The notes below the pieces were generated by a model. That model saw nothing but the letters and a program-made list of their open reading frames with translations. It searched no databases and was not told the DNA's origin. Made by a program: the position numbers and the translations under genes. A DNA stretch of 64,000 nucleotides from Hyphomicrobiaceae bacterium (lineage in GTDB: Bacteria; Pseudomonadota; Alphaproteobacteria; Rhizobiales; Xanthobacteraceae). The DNA is taken from assembly GCA_947472885.1 (NCBI GenBank), contig CANJBX010000013.1:1-64000 (forward strand), written 5' to 3'. Shown here one piece after another: positions 25,269-34,094 of this stretch (its first letter is position 1; every line of letters begins with the position of its first letter).

Positions 25269-25967
25269 ATGTCGAAACGGGTGCTGGTCGTCAGCGCACA
25301 TATCGGCGACGAAATTCTGGGTTGCGGCGGCACCATGCTGCGCCACGTCCAGAAGGGTGACCCGGTGTCTCTGGTGGTACTGGGCGAGGGCTGGACCTCC
25401 CGCACAAGGTCGCTGCAGAAGGGGCTAGAAGCCGTCGATCTCGACGCTTTCGAGGATCAGGCCCGCGCCGCGCTCCAGATACTGTCAATTTCGGACATTC
25501 AGTTTCATCGGCTGCCGGATAACCGCTTTGACCGGCTTGAGCAGCTTGATGTCGTCAAGATCGTCGAAGGGTACAAAACCCGCTTGCAGCCCGACATTGT
25601 TTACACCAACAGCGTGACGGACCTGGGTGTCGATCAGCGCACGACGTGTCTTGCTGTCGCGACCGCCTTCCGGCCGCTGCCCGGCGAAGCCTTCAGCGAG
25701 CTGCGCACCTTCGAGGTCCGGTCCTCGACCGAATGGAGCGCATCGCCGGCGAGGCAGTCTTTCCAACCCAATCATTTCGTCGATATCAGTGAAACGCTTG
25801 CGCAGAAAATTTCCGCTCTTGAATCCTTGAGCACCGAGGCGCGGGCGTGGCCGCATTCTCGCTCGGCAAGCGCCGTCCAGCATCACGCGCTCAGCCGCGG
25901 CGCGTCGGTGGGGCTAGAAGCGGCCGAAGCTTTTTCGGTGTTGCGCAGTATTCGCAGGATGATTTGA
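25269..25967 (+). CDS. PIG-L/LmbE-family protein with degraded active site
   Basis: The 232-residue protein aligns without gaps through its core with the next gene product, but key residues differ. The zinc/base motif AHPDDE reads AHIGDE (H11, G13 in place of the catalytic Asp, D14). The pair HH at 114-115 is NS. The later zinc ligand His is Gln123 (VDQR instead of VDHR). It is therefore probably inactive as an N-deacetylase. It may pair with the active paralogue or bind substrate. It lies 5 bases after pseG and 1 base before the second PIG-L gene. Confidence 0.75.
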   Translation: MSKRVLVVSAHIGDEILGCGGTMLRHVQKGDPVSLVVLGEGWTSRTRSLQKGLEAVDLDAFEDQARAALQILSISDIQFHRLPDNRFDRLEQLDVVKIVEGYKTRLQPDIVYTNSVTDLGVDQRTTCLAVATAFRPLPGEAFSELRTFEVRSSTEWSASPARQSFQPNHFVDISETLAQKISALESLSTEARAWPHSRSASAVQHHALSRGASVGLEAAEAFSVLRSIRRMI

Positions 25968-25968
25968 A

Positions 25969-26655
25969 ATGGCCGACCGGGTTCTAGTTGTTGCGTCTCA
26001 TCCAGACGATGAAATTCTTGGCCCTGGCGGCACGCTCGCGCGGCACGCTGCCGAGGGCGCAAGCGTGGATATTCTGATTATGGCGGAAGGGGCGACCTCG
26101 CGCGATGACACGCGCGACTCTGCTGCACGCGCCAACGAAATCTCTCATCTTCGCGAGTCTGCTGCGCGGGCTGCGAAAATCCTTGGCCTCAATCCGCCAC
26201 GCTTCGGCGGGCTTCCCGACAACCGGATGGACAGTCTCGAACTGCTGGATGTCGTCAAGCTGGTGGAGGCGACGGTCGCTGAGACCCGTCCGAACATCGT
26301 CTACACGCATCACGCTTACGATCTGAATGTCGATCACCGCATCACCCATGAAGCGGTGTTGACTGCCTGCCGCCCGTTGCCGGGCTCGGGCGTGTCGGCG
26401 ATCTACACGTATGAGACGGTGTCGAGCACGGAGTGGGGTGTGACTGGCAATCAGTTTGCGCCCAATCACTTCGTCGACATGAGTGCGTTTCTTGACCGCA
26501 AGATCGCGGCACTTGAAGCGTACGGCTCCGAAATGCGTCCGTCACCGCACGCCCGATCGTTTCAAGCCGTGCGTGCGCTTGCGAATATGCGTGGCAGTAC
26601 GGTCGGGGTCATCGCTGCCGAAGCCTTCATGATTGTTCGGCAGATTTCGCGCTAA
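25969..26655 (+). CDS. PIG-L/LmbE-family deacetylase
   Basis: The 228-residue protein keeps the full set of residues expected for a zinc N-deacetylase: SHPDDEILGPGGT (H11, D13, D14), HH at 114-115, and the zinc His123 in NVDHR. The family removes acetyl from N-acetylglucosamine-type sugars. In this operon it could deacetylate a nonulosonic acid or precursor, opening an amine for another acyl group such as one added by the ATP-grasp enzyme. It is tandem with a degraded paralogue. The operon has a 26-base gap after it. Confidence 0.8.
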   Translation: MADRVLVVASHPDDEILGPGGTLARHAAEGASVDILIMAEGATSRDDTRDSAARANEISHLRESAARAAKILGLNPPRFGGLPDNRMDSLELLDVVKLVEATVAETRPNIVYTHHAYDLNVDHRITHEAVLTACRPLPGSGVSAIYTYETVSSTEWGVTGNQFAPNHFVDMSAFLDRKIAALEAYGSEMRPSPHARSFQAVRALANMRGSTVGVIAAEAFMIVRQISR

Positions 26656-26681
26656 AAAGCCGTAACATAGGAGTTCAGCGT

Positions 26682-27413
26682 TTGGGTTGGTCGAAGTTTA
26701 AGAATACTTATCTTCAATTGTCGTGGTTGTTCCCGCTAGTGATTGGGGATCGGCAGTACAACAATGCATTGTACGGCCGTCCGAGAACATTTGCGGACAC
26801 TTTGCAGCGTGCGCTGGAACGCGCGTTGTGGTTTTGGCCACGTGTGATCGACGCGACGCCCTGGGCGGCCGGTGACATTGGAAAACTGCAGACCCCTGCC
26901 AACTACGCTGAACTTGACGAGCACGGTAAGATGCTCCTCGAATGGGTCATGAAGGTTAGCCCGGAGCGCGGTGCCAAGCTCTTGGATATCGGATGCAATT
27001 GCGGCAGGCACATCATATTTTTGACGGAGCACGGATATACCGCCATAACTGGCGTCGATGCAATGCGCAGCGCGATCGAGCTGTTCAAGGAGCGCGCTCC
27101 AGCGGTCTTCAGCGCATCCAGTATCCATCACGACCTGTTTCAGCGTTTCCTCTTACGGCAGCCCGACTGCAGCTTCGATGTTGCCTATTCCCACGGTGCG
27201 ACAATTGAACTTGTGCATCCGTCTTTCGATATTGTTGGGCAACTGAGCCGTGTAACGAAGCGTTATATCTGCCTGTTTCTAATCGAAAAAGGCCACATCG
27301 AGCGCGATTGGATTGGTCAGTTCGAAAGCCACGGCTTCGAGATCGAATACGGCGAGCGGCCCGTTCCAGGAACCGGCGCTAGCATGCTCGTGCTTCGCCG
27401 GGTGGGAAAGTGA
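26682..27413 (+). CDS. SAM-dependent methyltransferase, TTG start
   Basis: The 243-residue protein has a class I methyltransferase core, with motif I as LLDIGCNCGRHIIFL (near residue 105), VDAMRSAIELF, and a following FDVAYSHGATIELV strand. The first 60 residues (FKNTYLQLSWLFPLV and on) are not typical and may be a membrane-associating or lid region. The start TTG 26682 is supported by TAGGAG about 8 bases before it; no ATG gives an in-frame complete protein. The substrate is unknown. It overlaps the ABC transporter gene by 4 bases. Confidence 0.68.
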   Translation: MGWSKFKNTYLQLSWLFPLVIGDRQYNNALYGRPRTFADTLQRALERALWFWPRVIDATPWAAGDIGKLQTPANYAELDEHGKMLLEWVMKVSPERGAKLLDIGCNCGRHIIFLTEHGYTAITGVDAMRSAIELFKERAPAVFSASSIHHDLFQRFLLRQPDCSFDVAYSHGATIELVHPSFDIVGQLSRVTKRYICLFLIEKGHIERDWIGQFESHGFEIEYGERPVPGTGASMLVLRRVGK

Positions 27414-29239
27414 CAGCCGTACACACATCGTTTGGCAAAAAGTACGGGCGGTTCGTAGTAATTTTTTATGAGACGGTTAAGGCGCAGCCGTTGCTTTTCT
27501 TTGGCTTCGTCTTGCTGGCGACGGCTGCGGCCGTTACTGAGGGGCTCGGCGTTGGATTGTTGATACCACTATTGCAACAGTCGACGTTTAGCAGCGCCGG
27601 TGTCGCGCCGTGGTTCGACCGTATTCTGGCAAATGGCCTCCCAGCCGATCCAGCCAGCCGCACGGCTGCAATAGCGGGAGTTCTGGCGGTAGTAATCTTA
27701 TTGCGCGGCGCATTGCAGGTTGCTGCATCATTCGTCGCGATCCGATTACCACAGCGCGTGCTCGCCCGGCTCAGTATCGGCACGTACGATACGTTACTGG
27801 AGGCAGGGCTCGATTTCTTTGCGAAGGCTGACGGCGGTGTGCTGCGCACCCTTGTACAAGATTATCCGCAACGCATGGCGTCGTCGATCAAATCCATAAC
27901 GGACGTGGTCGGCAGCTTGATGTTATCAGTCATCTACGCGTCGCTGATGCTGTCGGTGTCGTGGAGCATGACTCTTGTGGCAATAGTGCTGGTCGGGTTC
28001 GCCGGCGCGGCCGTCAAACGCACGCTGACTGTACCGCTAGAGAAAACCGGCCTCGCGCTGTCTGTCTATCAAGAGCAGTGGAATACCCAAATCTATGAAA
28101 CTGGCTTGGGGCTTAAGCTCATTCGGTTGCTAGGTGCGGAAGCGCTGATGCGCAGTTCTTTCCGGCGTGTGGTCCACAACTATCTGCGGTGTGACGCGCA
28201 GCGCCAGCTAATTGGCGAAGCGCAATCCCCCCTGATCACAACCGTCGGCGGTCTTTTTGTTTGCGGCATGCTGATTTACGGTTCCGTTGCGGCCATTGGC
28301 ATCGACACGGCGCATCTCTTGGTGCTTGTGCTCTGTCTCTATCGTCTTACGGCGCCCGTTAGCCGCATCCTGACATCCTTCGTAGTTATAGACTCGAACC
28401 TTGATGCGATACGCAGACTGGAGGCTTTCTCGCTGGCCTCCAAGGCCTCCCGCCTCGTGGATGGCAGCCATCATTTCGAAAAGCTGAAAAATGGCGTGCA
28501 GTTCAATGGGCTTGAGTTTGCCTACCCAAATTCCGATGTCCCTGCGCTTAAGAATTTTGACCTTAAAATTCCTCGCGGTGAAATGGTTGCTCTTGTAGGC
28601 CCGTCGGGTGCTGGAAAAACGTCGGTCGTTAATATGCTAGGGCGCCTTTACGATCCACAAAAGGGTAACATCGAGATCGATGGCGTCGATTTGCGCGAAT
28701 ATGAAATCGCAAGTTGGCGCAGGCGAATCGCCGTAGTGACCCAAGATATAACCCTGTTCAACATGTCGGTTGCAGATAATCTGACTTTCGGGTTGTCCGA
28801 TGTGACGCGCGAACAATTAGTGCGAGCGGCGCGCCGCGCCGCCGCGTTGGAATTCATTGAAGCGCTGCCTGAAGGCTGGAACACGAGTCTTGGCGACCGT
28901 GGCGTGCGGCTTTCCGGCGGACAGCAGCAGCGCCTTTCGATTGCGCGTGCGATGCTTCGAGAGCCCGAGCTTTTAATTCTGGACGAAGCGACTAGCCAGC
29001 TCGATTCCCTGACTGAACGGACAATCCAGGAAATCATCGCATCATACCGCCACGATTGCTCCATCGTTGTCGTAGCACACCGTCTTTCGACAATTAGCCG
29101 CGCGGATCGTATCGCCGTAATGCGCGGCGGACAGATCGTGGAGCTTGGAACCCACGCTGAGCTGGCTTCGTGCGACAGCCAGTACCGTTCGATGCTTGAG
29201 GCACAGCAGCTTGAGCTCGTCCCTGATCTTACGCCCTAG
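27410..29239 (+). CDS. ABC exporter, fused permease and ATPase (MsbA-like)
   Basis: The 609-residue half-transporter has an N-terminal transmembrane domain of about six helices (starting near residue 20 with LLFFGFVLLATAAAV) and a C-terminal ATPase with Walker A GPSGAGKTS, signature LSGGQQQRL, Walker B LLILDEATSQ, and the H-loop in VVVAHRLST. Dimers of this family flip lipids or lipid-linked glycans across the inner membrane (MsbA, PglK). Being within the glycan operon it may export a lipid-linked saccharide, filling the place of a Wzx flippase, which I do not see. The start is GTG 27410. Confidence 0.85.
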   Translation: MTAVHTSFGKKYGRFVVIFYETVKAQPLLFFGFVLLATAAAVTEGLGVGLLIPLLQQSTFSSAGVAPWFDRILANGLPADPASRTAAIAGVLAVVILLRGALQVAASFVAIRLPQRVLARLSIGTYDTLLEAGLDFFAKADGGVLRTLVQDYPQRMASSIKSITDVVGSLMLSVIYASLMLSVSWSMTLVAIVLVGFAGAAVKRTLTVPLEKTGLALSVYQEQWNTQIYETGLGLKLIRLLGAEALMRSSFRRVVHNYLRCDAQRQLIGEAQSPLITTVGGLFVCGMLIYGSVAAIGIDTAHLLVLVLCLYRLTAPVSRILTSFVVIDSNLDAIRRLEAFSLASKASRLVDGSHHFEKLKNGVQFNGLEFAYPNSDVPALKNFDLKIPRGEMVALVGPSGAGKTSVVNMLGRLYDPQKGNIEIDGVDLREYEIASWRRRIAVVTQDITLFNMSVADNLTFGLSDVTREQLVRAARRAAALEFIEALPEGWNTSLGDRGVRLSGGQQQRLSIARAMLREPELLILDEATSQLDSLTERTIQEIIASYRHDCSIVVVAHRLSTISRADRIAVMRGGQIVELGTHAELASCDSQYRSMLEAQQLELVPDLTP

Positions 29240-29247
29240 GATTTCCG

Positions 29248-29844
29248 ATGCCCAAGTATCACAAGTATGTTTTTGACACGGATGCCCGACGCCTTGTAGG
29301 CGACTTCGAGGCCATGTACGGGGCCGAGGACAGGGAAGCGTTTGACAGCTGGCACAGCCACGATGCCCGGCATATGCGGCTGAGGCTGGCGTTGACGCTG
29401 ATTGCTGATTTGAATTTCTCGAATATTCTGGAGGTTGGCTGCGGTAAAGGAACTGCGGCGCAATTCCTGAAGAGAAGTAACAATCGGGTGCTCGGCGTGG
29501 ACATGGCGCCGACCGCGATTGCCAAAGCGAAAGCCAGTTTTCCCGACATTGAATTCCGCTGCCTGGATGCGCGAGAAATCGGTTCGCTTGCCGAGCAGTT
29601 CGACCTTGTGACGTTTCAAGCCGTGCTTGCTTATATCGACACATGGCGCGAGTTACTCGCAACGGCTGCCGGGATGACAGACTACGTTCTCGTGGCCGAA
29701 TACGTCCCCGCCAACCCGATTGGCATGGTGAAGTCCGTCAATGAATTGTTGTCGGCGTTTTCGGAACATTTCAACGTTGAGCACAAACTGATCTATGACG
29801 ATGAGGTCGTGATTTGCTTGGGCCGGTCGCGCCGGGGCCTCTAG
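29248..29844 (+). CDS. SAM-dependent methyltransferase
   Basis: The 198-residue protein has methyltransferase motif I as ILEVGCGKGTAAQFL (about residue 56), then VLGVDMAPTAIAKAKA and FDLVTFQAVLAYID. It is short and compact with no extra domain. It is one of several methyltransferases in this locus. The substrate cannot be inferred beyond a likely role in glycan modification. The ATG at 29248 lies 8 bases after the ABC exporter, and its stop abuts the next start. Confidence 0.72.
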   Translation: MPKYHKYVFDTDARRLVGDFEAMYGAEDREAFDSWHSHDARHMRLRLALTLIADLNFSNILEVGCGKGTAAQFLKRSNNRVLGVDMAPTAIAKAKASFPDIEFRCLDAREIGSLAEQFDLVTFQAVLAYIDTWRELLATAAGMTDYVLVAEYVPANPIGMVKSVNELLSAFSEHFNVEHKLIYDDEVVICLGRSRRGL

Positions 29845-31074
29845 ATGGCGCGTTATGTAATTTTGTCTGAGATTGCTTTAACCGACCGCGAGTGGGAGCG
29901 CCTCGGGTGTTCAGAATTTACAGCGGCTGGGTACGAGATTTTGGCAGCGGACCTGCGAAAAGTGCTCAGACCAAGTGCGGGTGCCGAGATGAGCCGCGCT
30001 CTTTTGACAATGGAGCGCGCGGTCTCAATCGAAAGCGTGGCTCAGCTTGAAGAACTTGTGAGCGGCATTTTAGCGACAGATGTAGTCTTGGTGTTCGCAT
30101 CTTTGTCATCAGCCACACGTCCACTATTCCTTTTGCTGCGGCGATATCAAGTTCGCTATTCTTCAATTGAGCTTGGCGTGCTTCCGGTCGATCGCGTGCG
30201 CAGCAGCAAAGCGGCGATTACGAAAGCTGAATATGTGACGCTTCGGCTAGACGATTTCTTTGGCATGCTTTATCGGTGGCGCAGGTTTATGAGAGAAGTG
30301 ATTGCGCACCGCTTTGAGTATTTTAGGTTGCAGCCTCCCTGGCTATTTCTGACCGCAGGAACGATAGCGTCGCCTTTGATTAGTTGGCTACCTTTTGCGT
30401 GGAGGGCGCGGCGAATTCACGTAGCAAGTTTTGACTGCCTTGTGGCAGAGACACTGAATAGTAAGGCCAGGGTTGCAGGTAGGACAGCCGTGTTTCTCGA
30501 CGAGGCTTTTTGCAATCACCCTGACTTTGAGATTCTAGGGTTGAAATCTCCTGTCACGCCGGAAAAATACTGGCGCAGTCTTCATCGTCTATTTTCCGCA
30601 CTTGAGGCCAAGTTGGGACTGACTGTTATTATCGCTCCGCATCCGAAGAGCGGGGGTCCTGTCCCTGCGGAGATTCAAACTAGGATGTTCGAAAAAGGAA
30701 ATACGGCGCAACTCGTTCGCGACAGCGAGTTGGTTTTATGTCACGCGAGTACGTCGGTTTCCTTTGCGGTGCTTTTTCGTAAACCATTGTTGTTCGTGAC
30801 GACCGATGAGGTCGAGCGATCTGTCTACCGCGGTGCGATTGCGCGAATGTCCAGTTGCTTTGCACTTCGCCGTGTAAATACCGACCGATTTAAAGATACG
30901 GATTTGGTTCCGGGCGAAGTCGATGAGCAGTTATATAAATCCTATGAGCACCTATTCTTGCGCGCGCCCGACGCGAGGGGAGCATCGCCTTGGACGATTT
31001 TGAGGAATGAGTATGAGGCCGTTTGTCCGCAGAATCAGGTGGATAGCTCCCATCGAGCCGGTCTCGCCGGCTAA
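29845..31074 (+). CDS. Uncharacterised GT-B-like glycan protein
   Basis: A 409-residue protein that I cannot assign to a named family. Residues 160-190 are rich in aromatic and hydrophobic residues and may touch the membrane. The C-terminal part has LTVIIAPHPKSGG and a following ELVLCHASTSVSFAVLFRKPLLFVT, which is the donor-binding arrangement of GT-B-fold surface-carbohydrate proteins. The DNA here is noticeably less GC-rich than its upstream neighbours, which suggests a separate origin. The start directly abuts the previous stop (TAGATG). Confidence 0.5.
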   Translation: MARYVILSEIALTDREWERLGCSEFTAAGYEILAADLRKVLRPSAGAEMSRALLTMERAVSIESVAQLEELVSGILATDVVLVFASLSSATRPLFLLLRRYQVRYSSIELGVLPVDRVRSSKAAITKAEYVTLRLDDFFGMLYRWRRFMREVIAHRFEYFRLQPPWLFLTAGTIASPLISWLPFAWRARRIHVASFDCLVAETLNSKARVAGRTAVFLDEAFCNHPDFEILGLKSPVTPEKYWRSLHRLFSALEAKLGLTVIIAPHPKSGGPVPAEIQTRMFEKGNTAQLVRDSELVLCHASTSVSFAVLFRKPLLFVTTDEVERSVYRGAIARMSSCFALRRVNTDRFKDTDLVPGEVDEQLYKSYEHLFLRAPDARGASPWTILRNEYEAVCPQNQVDSSHRAGLAG

Positions 31075-31087
31075 GGAAAGCAGGACA

Positions 31088-31754
31088 TGAAAGTTCTGGT
31101 CACGGGCGGTAGCGGCTTTCTCGGCAGCCATGTCGCAGATTCGCTGAGCAATGCCGGGCATGAAACTGTCATATCTGCAGCCTTCACGTAGGCTGCGCCC
31201 CGATCAGACCATGATCGTTGGCAATATTCTCGATCCAGACGCGGTGAGTGAAGCGGTTTGTGGATGCGACGCGGTTTATCACCTGGCCGCTACGGCCGAC
31301 ATTAATAAAGCGGTCGATCGCCCCCGCCAGGCAGTTGAGGTCAATATCGTTGGCACTGTCAATATGCTCGAAAGCGTAGTCGAGCATAAGAGCGGCTCGT
31401 TCTACCGCACGACCAAGCAAGCCTGTGAAAATTTGATCCACGATTTTCACGAACCAACGTTTTGGCGTGGATTTCACGGTGCTGCGCTTCGGTTCGCTTT
31501 ATGGTCCTCGTGCTAATAATAGCAATGGCGCGTGTCAATTGCTGTTTCAGGCGCTGGAGAAGCGGAAAATCGATTATTACGGAACGGGCGATAAAATCCG
31601 CGAATACATTCACATTCTTGACGCGGTGGCCATGAGTGTGGACGTGCCGCGCAAATGGCATCAAAATGGTTCTGAGCACAAATGTCAGTTACTTTATGAC
31701 GAAATTAGCAACGATCCGCTGCACCTGAAGTATTGCGACATCGTCGCGCGCTAA
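31088..31754 (+). pseudogene. Decayed NAD-dependent sugar epimerase
   Basis: The reading starts MKVLVTGGSGFLGSHVADSL at 31088 and hits a stop at 31190. The matching continuation is in another frame (LQPSRRLRPDQTM, GCDAVYHLAATADINKAVD, VNIVGTVNMLESVVEHKSG). A region that should hold the conserved serine and tyrosine motifs is shortened, with only FYRTTKQACENLI left of the YxxxK site. A third frame then carries DFTVLRFGSLYGPRAN and DKIREYIHILDAVAMS before a scrambled end. At least two frameshifts and an internal deletion make an active enzyme impossible. It was probably part of the surrounding glycan locus. Confidence 0.8.
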
Positions 31755-31763
31755 AACGATATC

Positions 31764-31929
31764 ATGCGTCTTCTTGCAGTTATGGACCATCTGGCGCTGG
31801 TCGATAGCGCCCGATTGGTTCCCGCTGACGAGAATACTTCGTCGATAGTGTTCATGTTTCACCAGAAGCCATGCGGCTGATTGCGCAAAATATAGCGTCC
31901 GCCATGGCAGCGATCGCGGGAGCTAGGTA
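31764..31929 (+). pseudogene. C-terminal remnant of an SGNH/GDSL hydrolase
   Basis: From 31764 the plus strand reads LVDSARLVPADEN, and after a one-base frameshift near 31829 continues YFVDSVHVSPEAMRLIAQ to a TAA at 31927-31929. The DSVHVSPEAMRLIA pattern matches the catalytic Asp-x-x-His end of SGNH hydrolases, which often de-esterify or acylate polysaccharides. Only about 55 residues remain and they are out of frame, so this is a gene remnant lying next to the decayed epimerase. Confidence 0.55.
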
Positions 31930-32913
31930 ATGAGCCGTATCATTGTCACTACCGTACCATTCGCCGCGCACGATAAAACTCCACTTGAGATGGCTGCGGC
32001 AGCGGGGGTCGATTTGGTTATCAATCCCAAGGGCCGGAAATTGAAAGCTTCGGAGTTGCGCGAGGTAATTGGGGGCTATCCCGTTGTTATTGCGGGTACC
32101 GAAAATTACACACCCGAAGTCATCGCTTCATGTCCCGACCTGCGCGCCATTTGCCGAGTCGGAATTGGTCTGGACAGCGTCGATCTGATTGCCGCGCGCA
32201 AGCGGGATATCGCGGTTTCTTACACGCCCGACGGGCCGTCCGCTGCCGTAGCTGAACTCACGATTGGTTTGATGATCGATCTCCTGCGTGGAATCGGGCA
32301 GGCCGATCGAGGCATGCGATCCGGCGAATGGCAGCGTGTCACGGGTCGCCGAATCTCAACGTCCACGGTCGGGGTTATTGGGGTGGGACGTATCGGTCGC
32401 CGGGTTATCCGGCATTTGCAGGGCGGCTTTGCCGGGGTGCGTATTCTCGCGCATGATCCAAGCCCGGACCCGACTCTGGATGCCGTGACCTGGGTGGATA
32501 AGGAAACGCTCTACATGGATGCGGACGTTATCACTTTGCATATTCCGCTGGCTGCAAACACCCTGAATTTAATTTCCGAGCGCGAGTTGGGTATGATGAA
32601 ACCCAGCGCGGTTCTGATAAATACGTCGCGCGGTGGCATTGTAAACGAGGCTGATCTGGCGAGCGCGCTTTCTGCTGGAACCATCAATAGCGCCGCAATC
32701 GACGTTTTTATGCAAGAACCTTACGTTGGCGGGTTGGCGAAATTGCCGAATGCCTTGCTCACTTGCCATATGGGATCAATGACGACTGACTGTCGGGCAC
32801 GCATGGAAATTGAAGCGACTGCGGACGCGATTCAATTCCTGAAGTCAGGAAGTTTTAGGTCTCCGGTGCCTGAAGTTGAATATCTGAACGCCCGCAAGGT
32901 CGCATCGAATTAA
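31930..32913 (+). CDS. D-3-phosphoglycerate dehydrogenase-like 2-hydroxyacid dehydrogenase
   Basis: The 327-residue protein has the D-2-hydroxyacid dehydrogenase plan: CRVGIGLDSVDL in the substrate domain, the NAD loop VGVIGVGRIGRRV, NTSRGGIVNE with the catalytic Arg, and a C-terminal catalytic His in LLTCHMGS. There is no C-terminal ACT domain, unlike full SerA. It may make 3-phosphohydroxypyruvate or oxidise a sugar acid. Next to a HisC-like PLP enzyme, a small amino alcohol or amino acid building block is possible. ATG 31930 directly follows the hydrolase remnant. Confidence 0.75.
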   Translation: MSRIIVTTVPFAAHDKTPLEMAAAAGVDLVINPKGRKLKASELREVIGGYPVVIAGTENYTPEVIASCPDLRAICRVGIGLDSVDLIAARKRDIAVSYTPDGPSAAVAELTIGLMIDLLRGIGQADRGMRSGEWQRVTGRRISTSTVGVIGVGRIGRRVIRHLQGGFAGVRILAHDPSPDPTLDAVTWVDKETLYMDADVITLHIPLAANTLNLISERELGMMKPSAVLINTSRGGIVNEADLASALSAGTINSAAIDVFMQEPYVGGLAKLPNALLTCHMGSMTTDCRARMEIEATADAIQFLKSGSFRSPVPEVEYLNARKVASN

Positions 32914-32940
32914 CGCCTTGTTTAAGTATATCGGCTTCGC

Positions 32941-34032
32941 ATGACCGCACCCCCTCCAAACGAACATTTGCTTTCAATTCGCCGAGATAGCGATTGCATT
33001 GGTGATCGCCGCGGATTCGTGTGCCTGGACCGGAATGAAAGACCGAGCCCGTGGCCGGATGACGTGTTTCGACAGATGTTGGCGAAACTCGATCCCTGGG
33101 ATTTGACTCATTATCCAGATCTTGGACCGCTTTATCAGCGCCTTGTTCGTGCAACAGGACTTCCGCAGGAGAGGCTGTGCGTCGGTGCGGGTTCGGATTC
33201 TTTGATCCGCCGTATGTTCCAGGCCTACCTAAGACCGGGCGATACCGTTGTAACGCCCGACCCGACCTACGGTATGTACGCTGTGTGGTCGCGCCTTTGC
33301 CAAGCCAGGCATGTCGCTGTTCCATACGGAGCCGATCTGCGATTGCCGATTGATAAATTTATGCAGGCGATTGCAGATGCAAAGCCTCGCATAGTCGCAA
33401 TCGCCAATCCAGATCAGCCGACAGGCTCGCTGCTTTCCCGCGCCGAAATTCTCTTGATCCTCGAAGCCTGCGAGCGGGTCGGAGCGATTTGCATTGTAGA
33501 TGAAGCCTATTTTCCTTTCTCGCCCAGTTCGATGATGGCAGACGTTCCTGATCATGCTTCGTTGGTGGTGATGCGTTCGTTTTCAAAATCGGCGGGGATT
33601 GCCGGTTTGAGGGTTGGGTTTGCCGCCGGCGACGAGTCCATTATTCGCGCGTTGCACGCTTTGCGTAGCCCAGGCGAGGTATCTTCCGTCAGCGCTATCG
33701 TCGCGACGTTTCTGCTCGAGAGGCCCGATCTGACCGATGTTTATGTTCAGGATGTGGAGGAGGGGCGGTCGCTGCTCATCGATGCATGGGAAAGTCTCGG
33801 CTATAGCGCGCCTCGGCACCATGGCAATTTTCAACTGCTGGGTCTGCCGCCAGGAATGGAATCGGGGGATCTCGTCAAGTCATTGGAAAATAATGGCTTC
33901 CTCATCAAAGGCGGCTTTACATTTCCACCGTTGAGGGATTTTGTGCGTGTTACGCTTGATGGCCGCGCAGTTATTCAGCCTTTCGTGAAGTGTCTTCGCG
34001 AAGTTTGCGCCGAAACGCGGCCGGCCGTTTAG
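32941..34032 (+). CDS. HisC/CobD-like PLP aminotransferase or decarboxylase
   Basis: The 363-residue fold-type I PLP protein has LDRNERPSPWP at the N-terminus, GAGSDSLIRRMF, NPDQPTGS, IVDEAYFPF, and the PLP lysine in SFSKSAGIAGLRVGF. This family covers histidinol-phosphate transaminase, threonine-phosphate decarboxylase (CobD) and, in Campylobacter capsule loci, enzymes making serinol phosphate or ethanolamine phosphate. Histidine synthesis is unlikely here because no other his genes are near. The preceding SerA-like gene and the PduX-like kinase at 17965 make a phospho-hydroxyamino acid a reasonable substrate to test. Confidence 0.72.
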   Translation: MTAPPPNEHLLSIRRDSDCIGDRRGFVCLDRNERPSPWPDDVFRQMLAKLDPWDLTHYPDLGPLYQRLVRATGLPQERLCVGAGSDSLIRRMFQAYLRPGDTVVTPDPTYGMYAVWSRLCQARHVAVPYGADLRLPIDKFMQAIADAKPRIVAIANPDQPTGSLLSRAEILLILEACERVGAICIVDEAYFPFSPSSMMADVPDHASLVVMRSFSKSAGIAGLRVGFAAGDESIIRALHALRSPGEVSSVSAIVATFLLERPDLTDVYVQDVEEGRSLLIDAWESLGYSAPRHHGNFQLLGLPPGMESGDLVKSLENNGFLIKGGFTFPPLRDFVRVTLDGRAVIQPFVKCLREVCAETRPAV

Positions 34033-34094
34033 AAAACGATGCTAGACAAAGAAAACAGGCCGCCGCGCCGCAACTGTTTGAGTATGAGTTGCCA

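Noticed and set aside
31930-32913. Full SerA (phosphoglycerate dehydrogenase for serine)
   Set aside because: The protein has no C-terminal ACT domain and sits in a glycan module; only a SerA-like family call is justified.
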